A stretch of DNA of 64,000 nucleotides, from positions 248,001 through 312,000 of the forward strand of contig NZ_JAFKON010000003.1 of assembly GCF_022803015.1 (NCBI RefSeq), read 5' to 3'. The notes below the pieces were generated by a model. That model made no database searches. It had not been told where the DNA came from and saw only the letters and a list, made by a program, of their open reading frames with translations. The position numbers and the translations under genes were made by a program. How positions within the stretch are numbered: position 1 is the first letter of the stretch; each line of letters begins with the position of its first letter. This document shows positions 56,588 through 64,000 of the stretch, one piece after another. Origin of the DNA: Arthrobacter humicola (lineage in GTDB: Bacteria > Actinomycetota > Actinomycetes > Actinomycetales > Micrococcaceae).

Positions 56588-57925
56588 GTGAGCCAAGCCC
56601 GCACCAGCGGAAAACCCAGCAGCGCAAACCCGAGCATCGGAAGAAACAGGACCGTGCGCGACGTCGTCTTTGTCGACGGCGTCCGCACCCCGTTCGGCCG
56701 CGCCGGCGACAAGGGCATCTACGCCGGCACCCGCGCCGACGACCTCGTGGTCAAGTGCATCCGCGAACTGATGCGCCGCAACCCCTCGCTTCCGGCGGAC
56801 CGGATCGACGAGGTCGCGATCGCCGCCACCACCCAGACGGGCGACCAGGGCCTGACCATCGGCCGCACCGCCGCCCTGCTGGCCGGGCTCCCCCGCACCG
56901 TGCCCGGCTTCGCGATCGACCGCATGTGCGCCGGCGCCATGACCGCGGTCACCACGACGGCGAGCGGCATCGGCTTCGGCGCGTACGACGTCGTAATCGC
57001 CGGCGGCGTGGAACACATGGGCAACCACCCGATGGGCGCCGGCGCCGACCCCAACCCGCGCTTCATGTCCGAACGGATCGTGGACCCCGCCGCGCTGAAC
57101 ATGGGCAACACGGCCGAGAACCTGCACGACCGTTTCCCGGCCATCACCAAGGACCGCACCGACGCCTACGCCGTCGCGTCGCAGGACAAACTCGCCGCAG
57201 CCTACGCCAACGGCCAGATCCAGCCCGGCCTCGTACCCGTCGCCACGATGAAGCCGGGCCAGGGCTGGACCGTCAACACCGTGGACGAACCCCCGCGCCC
57301 CGGGACCTCGCTCGGAGACCTGGCCACGCTTAAGACGCCGTTCCGCGCCCACGGCCGGGTCACGGCGGGGAACGCCGCGGGCCTGAACGACGGCGCCACC
57401 GCAGCCCTGCTGGCCTCCGCGGATGCCGCCGAAGAACTCGGGCTGCCGGTCAGGATGCGCCTGGTGAGCTATGCCTTCGCCGGTGTGGAACCCGAGGTCA
57501 TGGGCATCGGCCCGGTCCCGGCGACCGAGAAGGCGCTCAAGAACGCCGGGCTCGGCATCGGGGACATCGGGCTCTTCGAAATCAATGAGGCCTTCGCCGT
57601 CCAGGTCCTGAGCTTCCTGGACCATTTCGGGATCGCCGACGACGACCCGCGCGTCAACCGCTATGGCGGCGCGATCGCCGTCGGGCACCCGCTGGCGTCC
57701 TCGGGGGTCCGGCTGATGAACCAGCTGGCCCGGCAGTTCGAGGAGGACCCCTCGGTCCGCTTTGGCATGACCACGATGTGCATCGGCCTGGGCATGGGCG
57801 CCACCGTAATCTGGGAGAACCCGCATCACGCGGATTACGGCACCGAAGCACCGGGCATAGAAATGCACAACACAGAAGCACAGCACGCAGAGACCACGAT
57901 CACCAAGACTGGAGCCACAGCATGA
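56588..57925 (+). CDS. fadA: Acetyl-CoA C-acyltransferase (thiolase)
   Basis: About 445 residues from GTG 56588, chosen for GAGGAG 7 bases upstream; the open frame reaches 56504. Thiolases release acetyl-CoA in the last beta-oxidation step. The nucleophile Cys is in DRMCAGAMTAV. FEINEAFAVQVL and GGAIAVGHPLASSG carry the catalytic His, and TMCIGLGMGATVIWE the second Cys. It overlaps the next gene (ATGA). Confidence 0.95.
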   Translation: MSQARTSGKPSSANPSIGRNRTVRDVVFVDGVRTPFGRAGDKGIYAGTRADDLVVKCIRELMRRNPSLPADRIDEVAIAATTQTGDQGLTIGRTAALLAGLPRTVPGFAIDRMCAGAMTAVTTTASGIGFGAYDVVIAGGVEHMGNHPMGAGADPNPRFMSERIVDPAALNMGNTAENLHDRFPAITKDRTDAYAVASQDKLAAAYANGQIQPGLVPVATMKPGQGWTVNTVDEPPRPGTSLGDLATLKTPFRAHGRVTAGNAAGLNDGATAALLASADAAEELGLPVRMRLVSYAFAGVEPEVMGIGPVPATEKALKNAGLGIGDIGLFEINEAFAVQVLSFLDHFGIADDDPRVNRYGGAIAVGHPLASSGVRLMNQLARQFEEDPSVRFGMTTMCIGLGMGATVIWENPHHADYGTEAPGIEMHNTEAQHAETTITKTGATA

Positions 57926-60117
57926 GCGCCGCTGATTTCCGCAAGCTTGCAGACCTCTTCCCGAACGAGACGGTCACCCACTCTTATGTCCAGGACATCG
58001 AACTGCCGCCCGTCGACGGTGGGGGGACGACTGACGGCAAAAGCCCCGGCATCTTCGCGCTGGTCACCCTCGACAACGGCCTGGACCACTCCAAGCCCAC
58101 CACCCTCGGACCCAACACGCTGATCGAACTCGGCACGGTCCTGGAAGGGCTGAAGGAACGCGCGGCCCGGGGCGAGATTGCCGGCGTCGGCGTCACCGGC
58201 AAGCCGTACTTCCTCGTGGCCGGCGCCGACCTGTCCACGGTCAAGTCCGTCAGCGGACGCGAACAGGGCCTGTGGATGGCCCAGCTCGGCCACGACGTCT
58301 ACGCCACCCTGGCGAACCTCGGCGTGCCGAGCTTCGCGTTCATCAACGGCCTGGCCCTGGGCGGCGGCCTGGAGATCGCGCTGCAGTCCACCTACCGCAC
58401 GGTCTCCACCGGCGCCGGCGCTCTGGCCCTTCCCGAGGCGTTCATCGGACTCATCCCTGGCTGGGGCGGGGTCCACATCCTGCCGCGGCTGATCGGGCCG
58501 GAGAACGCCCTCAAGGTCATGATCGAAAACCCGCTGAGCAACAACCGCACGCTCACCGGGCCGCAGGCCTACCAGCTGGGTATGGCGGACGCGATGTTCG
58601 AGCCGGCCGACTTTGTGGAACAGTCCCTGGCGTGGGCCGCGAAAGTCATTGCCGGTGCCGTGGCGCCGGAGCGGGCGAACGCCGTGGACCCGTCCGCTCC
58701 GGAGGTCGCCGCCCGCTGGGCGGCCGCCGTCGCCAAGGGCCGGGCCTTCGTGGAGGCCAAGACCTCCAACGCTTCCCCGGCGCCCGCCAAGGTCCTGGAC
58801 GTCATGGAGGCCAACCGCACCCTGACCCAGGCGCAGTCCGCTCAGCTCGAATGCGAGACGCTCGCCGACCTTATGCAGACCGACGAGTTCCGCTCCACGG
58901 TGTACGCCTTCCTGGACCTCGTGCAGCGCCGCTCCAAGCGTCCCGCCGGCGCCCCGGACCGCAAGCTCGCGCGCCCGGTGACGAAGATCGGCGTCGTCGG
59001 TGCAGGCCTGATGGCCAGCCAGCTCGCCCTGCTCTTCGCCCGCCAGCTCAAGGTGCCCGTGGTGCTCACGGACATCGACCAGGCCCGCGTGGACAAGGGC
59101 GTGGGGTACGTCCGTGCCGAGGTGGACAAGCTGCTGGCGAAGGGCCGGATCAGCCCCGACGCCGCCAACCGCACCCGTGCGCTCGTCACGGGATCAGTTT
59201 CGAAGGAGGCCTTCGCCGACGCCGACTTCGTCATTGAGGCCGTCTTCGAGGAACTCAACGTCAAGAAGCAGGTCTTCAAGGAAGTCGAGGCGATCGTCTC
59301 GGAAGAGTGCATCCTCGCGACCAACACGTCCTCGCTGTCCGTCACCGCGATGGCGGAGGACCTTGAGCACCCCGAGCGCCTGGTCGGCTTCCACTTCTTC
59401 AACCCGGTGGCTGTGATGCCGCTGCTGGAGATCGTGCGGGCACCGAAGACCGACGACGCCGTGCTGGCCACCGCGTTCGAGCTCGCCAAGGGGCTCAGGA
59501 AGTCGGCGGTGCTGGTCAGGGATGCCGCCGCGTTTGTGGTCAACCGCGTCCTGCTGCGCCTCATGGGTGAAGTCACCGCGGCCTTCGACGAGGGCACGCC
59601 CGCCGACGTGGCCGACAATGCGCTGCGGCCGATGGGCCTGCCCATGACGCCGTTTGTGCTCGGCGCCATGGTGGGCCTGCCCGTGGCGCAGCATGTCCAG
59701 GAATCGCTGCACACGGCGTTCGGGGACCGCTTCAGGGTCTCGGCGAACCTGCAGGCGCTGATCGACAACGGTGTGACGTCCATTTGGGCCGTGCAGAACG
59801 GGGCGCCGGTGCCGGGCCCGGACGGCAAGCCGTTCATTCCGGCCGAAACCCTGGCACTGATGTCATTCGGCAGCACCCCGTCCACCGGCGAGGAGGTGCT
59901 GCGCCGGACGCAGGACGCACTGGCGGAGGAAATCGGACTGATGCTCGAGGAAGGCGTTGTGGCCGGTCCCGAGGACATTGACCTCTGCATGATCCTCGGC
60001 GCGGGCTGGCCGATGTTCCTGGGCGGGATCACCCCGTATCTGGACCGGGTGGGCGCCTCGGAACGGGTCAACGGCAAGAAGTTCCTGGCCCCGGGCGTGG
60101 CGTCAGAACCGGCCTAA
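57922..60117 (+). CDS. fadB: Fatty acid oxidation multienzyme protein (3-hydroxyacyl-CoA dehydrogenase/enoyl-CoA hydratase)
   Basis: A 731-residue protein from ATG 57922, overlapping fadA. Residues 1-330 are the crotonase-type hydratase (YFLVAGADLSTVKSV, LALGGGLEIALQ, PEAFIGLIPGWGG). Residues 350-540 bind NAD (IGVVGAGLMASQLALL) with the HFFNPVAVMPLLEIV motif. Residues 540-720 are the C-terminal dehydrogenase domain. With fadA it forms a complete beta-oxidation module. Confidence 0.95.
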   Translation: MSAADFRKLADLFPNETVTHSYVQDIELPPVDGGGTTDGKSPGIFALVTLDNGLDHSKPTTLGPNTLIELGTVLEGLKERAARGEIAGVGVTGKPYFLVAGADLSTVKSVSGREQGLWMAQLGHDVYATLANLGVPSFAFINGLALGGGLEIALQSTYRTVSTGAGALALPEAFIGLIPGWGGVHILPRLIGPENALKVMIENPLSNNRTLTGPQAYQLGMADAMFEPADFVEQSLAWAAKVIAGAVAPERANAVDPSAPEVAARWAAAVAKGRAFVEAKTSNASPAPAKVLDVMEANRTLTQAQSAQLECETLADLMQTDEFRSTVYAFLDLVQRRSKRPAGAPDRKLARPVTKIGVVGAGLMASQLALLFARQLKVPVVLTDIDQARVDKGVGYVRAEVDKLLAKGRISPDAANRTRALVTGSVSKEAFADADFVIEAVFEELNVKKQVFKEVEAIVSEECILATNTSSLSVTAMAEDLEHPERLVGFHFFNPVAVMPLLEIVRAPKTDDAVLATAFELAKGLRKSAVLVRDAAAFVVNRVLLRLMGEVTAAFDEGTPADVADNALRPMGLPMTPFVLGAMVGLPVAQHVQESLHTAFGDRFRVSANLQALIDNGVTSIWAVQNGAPVPGPDGKPFIPAETLALMSFGSTPSTGEEVLRRTQDALAEEIGLMLEEGVVAGPEDIDLCMILGAGWPMFLGGITPYLDRVGASERVNGKKFLAPGVASEPA

Positions 60118-60147
60118 AGCCAGGCTTTACCGCTCCCGCTTTTGTTG

Positions 60148-60183
60148 GCGCCGCCGCCCGGACTTTGGTCCGGGCGGCGGCGC
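60148..60183. terminator. Strong GC hairpin between fadB and the ECF ATPase gene
   Basis: A perfect 16-bp stem GCGCCGCCGCCCGGAC/GTCCGGGCGGCGGCGC with a 4-base loop, 30 bp after fadB. The T-run after it is weak. It may end both convergent transcripts. The remaining 210 bp to the ATPase stop hold nothing else I can support. Confidence 0.7.
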
Positions 60184-60393
60184 TGCTTTCGGGACAGTGT
60201 CCGGGCATCCCGGCGGCGCCATGACGTGGGCAGCCTCGATGTCTGCGGTGTTGAGGTGGAAGGCTGGAACGCGAAAGACCGCGTCTGCGGAATAGATCCT
60301 GCCGTCCAGGACCAGGCCCGCGGAAACTCCAAGCAATATACATTGCGCGTCATCCATTGCGCGTTGGATTCCGTGCCCACCCCGCGGCCCCAG

Positions 60394-61986
60394 TCAGATT
60401 TCCCGCAGGCTCCCGCCGCTGAGTTCCAGGACGCGGTGCGCGTTCCTCCGTGCGTAGTCCAGGTCGTGGGTGACCATGACGACGGCGGCGCCCCGCGCGG
60501 CGGCGCGGTCGACGGCGCCCTGCAGCGCCTCGAGGCCGTGCCGGTCCAGCCCGACGGTCGGTTCGTCCAGGGCCAACACCGCCGGTTCGCGGGCCAGGAC
60601 CGTGGCCAGGGCGAGCAGCCGCTGCCGGGAGGCGGACAGCTCGGCCGGGTGTGCCGCCTCGGTACCGGCAAGGCCCACCGCAGCCAGCGCGGCCCGGGCC
60701 TTGCCCTCGGCGCCGGCCTTTCCGGACAGTTGCCGGAGTCCGAACGCGGCTTCCCGCAGGACGGTCCGTTCGAAGAGCTGGTCCCGGGGGTGCTGGAACA
60801 ACAGGCCCACGGAGGCCGCGACCTTTCCCACCGGCACGCCGGCAATGCTGCGCCCGCAGACCAGCACGTCCCCGGCCGAGGGCCGGAGCAGTCCATTGAA
60901 GTGGCGCAGCAGTGTCGACTTGCCGGCGCCGTTGGGCCCGGTCACGGCGATGATCTCGCCAGGGCGCACGGCGAAATCCACGTCCCGGAGGACCCGGTCC
61001 TGCGCGCCGGTGCCGTGCCGCCGCGGGTCCCCAGCGTAGCCGAACCCAACCCCGCGCAGTTCCAGCGATGCCGGGCCGGGACCGGGCACCGCGGCAGGCA
61101 CGGGCCCGGAACGGCGGGCCCCGGCGGCAACGCCGGACCCTAGGATGTTGGGCCCAATACCGCCGGGCCCGCCTATGCCAATCACTCCGGCGCGCTCCAG
61201 TTCGGCAGAGCCGGCCAGCTGCGCCGGCGTCCCGGCAGCGGTGACCGTCCCGGCAGCGGTGACCGTCCTGCCGTCGTGCGCCGTCTGAGCGTCGAGAACC
61301 GTCCAGCGCGTGGCTTCCCCGGCGAGCCGGTCCGCCGCCTGGCTCAGGAGGACGACGCCGGTCCCGGCGCCGCAGAGGCCGCGGACCAGGGCCTCGACTT
61401 GCGCGGCTCCGACGGCGTCCAGCGATGCCAACGGCTCGTCCAGGATGAGCACGTCCGGTTCCGCGATGACGGCGCAGCCCACGGCGAGCCGGCGCAGCTC
61501 CCCGCCGGAGAGCGTGGCCGGGTCCCGGTCCAGCAGGTGAGAGAGTCCGGTGCGGGCAGCCGTGCGCTCCACCGCGCGGAGCATGTCCTCCCGGGCCGTC
61601 GCGCGGTTTTCCAGGCCGAAGGCCAGCTCCTCCGCGACCGTGGCGCGCACCGAGGAGAGCATCGCCGCGGCGTCCTGCGGAACGAAGGCCACGCGGCGGG
61701 ACCACTCGGCGGGGTTGATCCGGGGGTCCTCGGGCACGCCGCGGAATTCCAGCACGGTGCCGCCGAGCTCCAGGCTGCCGCGGAATTGTCCGGCGTGACC
61801 GGCCCGGAGCCAGCCGGCCAAAAGTTTGCCCAACGTGGATTTTCCGCTCCCGGACCCGCCCAGGACGGCGGTCAGGGAACCCGGCGTGACCGAGAGTGCG
61901 GCATCCCTCAGCACCGGGGCGTCATCGCCGTGGAACGTGAACGCCTCGATCCGGATCTGAAGCGCCGTGCGGGTGGCGGCCGTCAT
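60394..61986 (-). CDS. ECF transporter energizing ATPase, two fused ABC domains
   Basis: A 530-residue protein with two complete ABC ATPase domains in one chain. The first has Walker A GGSGSGKSTLG, signature LSGGELRRLA and LILDEPLASLD. The second has Walker A GPNGAGKSTLL, signature LSASRQRLLALA and LALDEPTVGLD. It equals a fused EcfA-EcfA' pair. An Ala/Gly-rich linker with a repeated TVTAAG unit (residues 240-300) joins them. ATG 61986 overlaps the T-component stop by 4 bp. Confidence 0.93.
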   Translation of the reverse strand: MTAATRTALQIRIEAFTFHGDDAPVLRDAALSVTPGSLTAVLGGSGSGKSTLGKLLAGWLRAGHAGQFRGSLELGGTVLEFRGVPEDPRINPAEWSRRVAFVPQDAAAMLSSVRATVAEELAFGLENRATAREDMLRAVERTAARTGLSHLLDRDPATLSGGELRRLAVGCAVIAEPDVLILDEPLASLDAVGAAQVEALVRGLCGAGTGVVLLSQAADRLAGEATRWTVLDAQTAHDGRTVTAAGTVTAAGTPAQLAGSAELERAGVIGIGGPGGIGPNILGSGVAAGARRSGPVPAAVPGPGPASLELRGVGFGYAGDPRRHGTGAQDRVLRDVDFAVRPGEIIAVTGPNGAGKSTLLRHFNGLLRPSAGDVLVCGRSIAGVPVGKVAASVGLLFQHPRDQLFERTVLREAAFGLRQLSGKAGAEGKARAALAAVGLAGTEAAHPAELSASRQRLLALATVLAREPAVLALDEPTVGLDRHGLEALQGAVDRAAARGAAVVMVTHDLDYARRNAHRVLELSGGSLREI

Positions 61987-62741
61987 GACGCCGCCCCGGC
62001 AGGCCAGGAGGCCATAATCCGCCCGGCGACGGCGGCCGCCGCGAACACCAGCGCGGCTGCCCGGAAGAGCCGCTGGGCGGGCGGGTCGGCGACTTCGCGG
62101 TAGCTGGTCCGGGGCCCCGGGCTGCCGAAGCCGCGGGCGTCGAGCGCCTGGGCCCGGCTTCCGGCGTCGTCAATCAGTGCCAGGACCAGCGGCACCATCT
62201 GCAGACGGAGGGTGCCGAGGCGGGACAGCAGGCCGCGTCCGCCCACCATCCCGCGGGTTTCCTGGGCCTGCCGGATCCGGTCCAGGCGGCCCGCGACGGC
62301 GGGCAGGAGGGTGAGCGTGGAGGCCAGGACGAAGCCGAACTGCGGCGGGATCCTACGCCCGGCGAGGGCGGAGACGAGGTCGGGGACGCTCACGGTGAAG
62401 GAAAAGAGCAGGAATACCAGCACGCAGGCCGTGGTCCGGGTTCCCAGCTCCAGTGCGAAGCCCAGACCCTCGGCCGTGACCCTCGCCGGGCCCCACTGGG
62501 CCAGCACGGTCTGGCCCTCAGGGAAGAAGAGGCCGTGCAGCACCAGCAGGGACAGGCACAGGGGCGTCAGGATCACGGCTCCTGCGGTCAGGACGCGCCC
62601 CGCAATGCCATGGCGCGCGGCAAGGATCACCGCGGCGAGGGCCACGGCGACAGACAACGGCCAATACGCGGCCGCCGTCGTGACGACGGCGGCGCATACG
62701 GCGAGGGTCAGCGTGGTGAAGGGGTGCAGTCGCGGTGTCAT
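61983..62741 (-). CDS. ECF transporter transmembrane (T) component
   Basis: A 252-residue protein from ATG 62741 (MTPRLHPFTTLTLAVC). It has five to six hydrophobic segments and the two cytoplasmic Ala-Arg-Gly-like motifs of EcfT/CbiQ: AQETRGMVGGRG and AQALDARGFGSPG, which contact the ATPases. It lies between the S component and the ATPase gene. Confidence 0.92.
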   Translation of the reverse strand: MTPRLHPFTTLTLAVCAAVVTTAAAYWPLSVAVALAAVILAARHGIAGRVLTAGAVILTPLCLSLLVLHGLFFPEGQTVLAQWGPARVTAEGLGFALELGTRTTACVLVFLLFSFTVSVPDLVSALAGRRIPPQFGFVLASTLTLLPAVAGRLDRIRQAQETRGMVGGRGLLSRLGTLRLQMVPLVLALIDDAGSRAQALDARGFGSPGPRTSYREVADPPAQRLFRAAALVFAAAAVAGRIMASWPAGAAS

Positions 62742-62791
62742 GGTCGCTGTGTCAGTGTCGCAGGGTCGGGGTGTCCCAGCCGCCGCGGGGC

Positions 62792-63613
62792 TCAGGCGTC
62801 CGGTGCTGCCGGGGCCTTGCCGGCGAGCACCCGGTAGCGCCGCACGAAGGGGAACTGGAAGGTGGTGCGGCGGGGCAGGGCGTAGGCGAGCAGCGCCGCG
62901 ATGGTGAAGACGATCGCCTTGTCCATGGGGTCGGAAATCAGTGCCTGCTTGGTGATGGCGGCCAGGAGGGTATCGCCCATGGCGCGGAAGGCGCTGACGA
63001 TCGCCCCGGTACCCAGCCCTGACGTGCCGCCAAAGACGAACGCGGCGATCGGGGCGGAGACGACGCCGGCCAGGATGCCGGTGACGAAGCCGGCGACGGG
63101 GGCGAGGTAGAAGCGGCGGAACAGGCCGCCGCGGGCGGCCATGCCGGCGAGGAAGCCGATGAGGGCGGCACCGGCGGCGAACGGCAGGACGGTGGGGTTG
63201 AAGAAGGACCAGACGATGCTGCACAGCGCGCCTGTGGCGGCGCCCGCTGCGGGTCCGGCGAGGACGGCGATCAGGACGGTGCCGATCGCGTCGATGTAGA
63301 ACGGCAGGCCCGTGCTGCCCATCAGCTGTCCGAGGACCACGTTCAGGACCAGTGCCACCGGGATGAGGACCACGGTGGAGGTGGGCAGCGCCGGCAGGAC
63401 GGCCGCAATCAGCAGCACTGCGCCGAGCAGGAAGCCGCCGAGGGCAACGAGGGCCGAGAAGCTGGCCGGGCCGTTGGCAATGTCGGCGGGCTGGGTCAAC
63501 ACCAGGAAGATGTAGGTGGCGGCGATGGCGGCGGCCCCGGCGATTTCGAGCAGGCGGCGCCTGCGGCCGGCCGCCTGTCCAGGGGCAATGATGGTGAGGG
63601 CTGGCTGTGACAT
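62792..63613 (-). CDS. ECF transporter substrate-binding (S) component
   Basis: A 273-residue membrane protein from ATG 63613 with AAAGGA upstream. It has at least six hydrophobic segments and an S-component-like LMGSTGLPFYIDAIGTVLIA region. Substrate cannot be read from sequence. The neighbouring nucleoside hydrolase gene on the same strand suggests a nucleoside, pyrimidine or thiamine precursor. Confidence 0.85.
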   Translation of the reverse strand: MSQPALTIIAPGQAAGRRRRLLEIAGAAAIAATYIFLVLTQPADIANGPASFSALVALGGFLLGAVLLIAAVLPALPTSTVVLIPVALVLNVVLGQLMGSTGLPFYIDAIGTVLIAVLAGPAAGAATGALCSIVWSFFNPTVLPFAAGAALIGFLAGMAARGGLFRRFYLAPVAGFVTGILAGVVSAPIAAFVFGGTSGLGTGAIVSAFRAMGDTLLAAITKQALISDPMDKAIVFTIAALLAYALPRRTTFQFPFVRRYRVLAGKAPAAPDA

Positions 63614-63757
63614 GAGGGGTGTTCCTTTGGCTGGGTGCAACAAGTTCCGCCTCATGTCACCTCGGCGCAGCTACCATCCTAGCGAGCGGCGACCCTCCTA
63701 GCGATCCGCAGACTCCTGCGGGCACTCCCCGCATTGGCGCAGCCATACTGTCCGGTT

Positions 63758-64000
63758 TCAGCCCGTCGGCGTCCGGCGTCCCACCTCCCGGGCCAGGGCG
63801 CCGATCGAGGAAATCAATTCGTCGAAGCAGTGCCCGGGGTTGTTGTCGGAGACGATCCTGGCGTTCGGCGCCAACCCCCACAGCCCGCGGAAATCGGCCA
63901 CCGTGGTACCCATCAGCAGGGGCGAATCCGTTTCGACGTCGACCGTGGCCGGCCGGGTGGCGAACGGTGTGCGCCCCGCTGCGGCGCAGGCCGCGAAGGC
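63758..64000 (-). CDS. Nucleoside hydrolase, C-terminal end (5' part outside window)
   Basis: Eighty residues and TGA 63760-63758, open to the right edge. TVDVETDSPLLMGTTVADFR followed by NARIVSDNNPGHCFDELI matches the C-terminal part of inosine/uridine-preferring nucleoside hydrolases, which free the base from ribonucleosides. It lies upstream of the S component with a 144-bp gap. Confidence 0.75.
   Translation of the reverse strand, partial: AFAACAAAGRTPFATRPATVDVETDSPLLMGTTVADFRGLWGLAPNARIVSDNNPGHCFDELISSIGALAREVGRRTPTG

Noticed and set aside
60230..60393. Small ORF between fadB and the ECF ATPase gene
   Set aside because: Open frames exist on both strands but none has a ribosome site or protein-like composition.

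Overview
The window comes from a high-GC Gram-positive actinobacterium, most likely the Arthrobacter/Pseudarthrobacter group (Micrococcaceae). The evidence is the actinobacterial gene content: a PdtaR-type ANTAR regulator beside pyruvate kinase, the trp operon with its TIGR02234-like membrane protein and HGxxPAAW protein, DUF3000, DUF6421 and TIGR03085 proteins, and many GTG starts and ATGA/GTGA overlaps. The genus is inferred from gene content only.

Region 1, about 1-13.8 kb, is an accessory island ending at a tRNA-Leu gene. From the tRNA leftwards it holds a tyrosine integrase broken by one missing base, an excisionase-like gene, a poorly coding stretch, and then a tight minus-strand operon: a trypsin-like protease with an N-terminal helical adaptor-like domain, a small P-loop ATPase with a similar N-terminal domain, a 905-residue STAND-type ATPase, an unknown protein with one hydrophobic segment, and a DUF900-type alpha/beta hydrolase. 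This looks like an NTP-dependent biological conflict (defence) cassette and is the most interesting part of the window. Further left are decayed remnants of comM and of a beta-propeller gene, an AlbA_2/Schlafen-type protein, a TIR-domain gene interrupted by an in-frame TAG, and the 3' end of a tyrosinase gene.

Region 2, about 14-43 kb, is core metabolism, almost all on the minus strand: pdtaR (+), pyk, gltD/gltB, lgt, the trp genes (trpE, membrane protein, HGxxPAAW protein, trpC, trpB, trpA), hisI, hisF, hisG, hisE, and a riboflavin operon (pnuC-like transporter, ribD, ribE, ribB, ribA, ribH) led by an FMN riboswitch and running on towards hisE and hisG. Then come rpe, rsmB, fmt, def and a PD-(D/E)XK nuclease-like gene.

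Region 3, about 43.1-44.3 kb, is a tRNA cluster: Val(CAC) on minus, then Gly(GCC), Cys(GCA), Val(GAC), Gly(GCC), Val(GAC) on plus, closed by a strong terminator. It also holds a perfect 24-bp palindrome in a gene-free gap.

Region 4, about 44.3-64 kb, is housekeeping: a small Rv0909-like protein, zapE, a rhodanese and SufE pair, ybaK, an alpha/beta hydrolase, msrB, DUF6421, an SDR, threonine aldolase, DUF3000, RNase D, a fadA-fadB beta-oxidation pair, an ECF transporter module (fused ATPase, T component, S component) and the C-terminal end of a nucleoside hydrolase at the right edge. Two copies of a long palindromic repeat (31139-31201 and 44756-44817) sit at gene ends.
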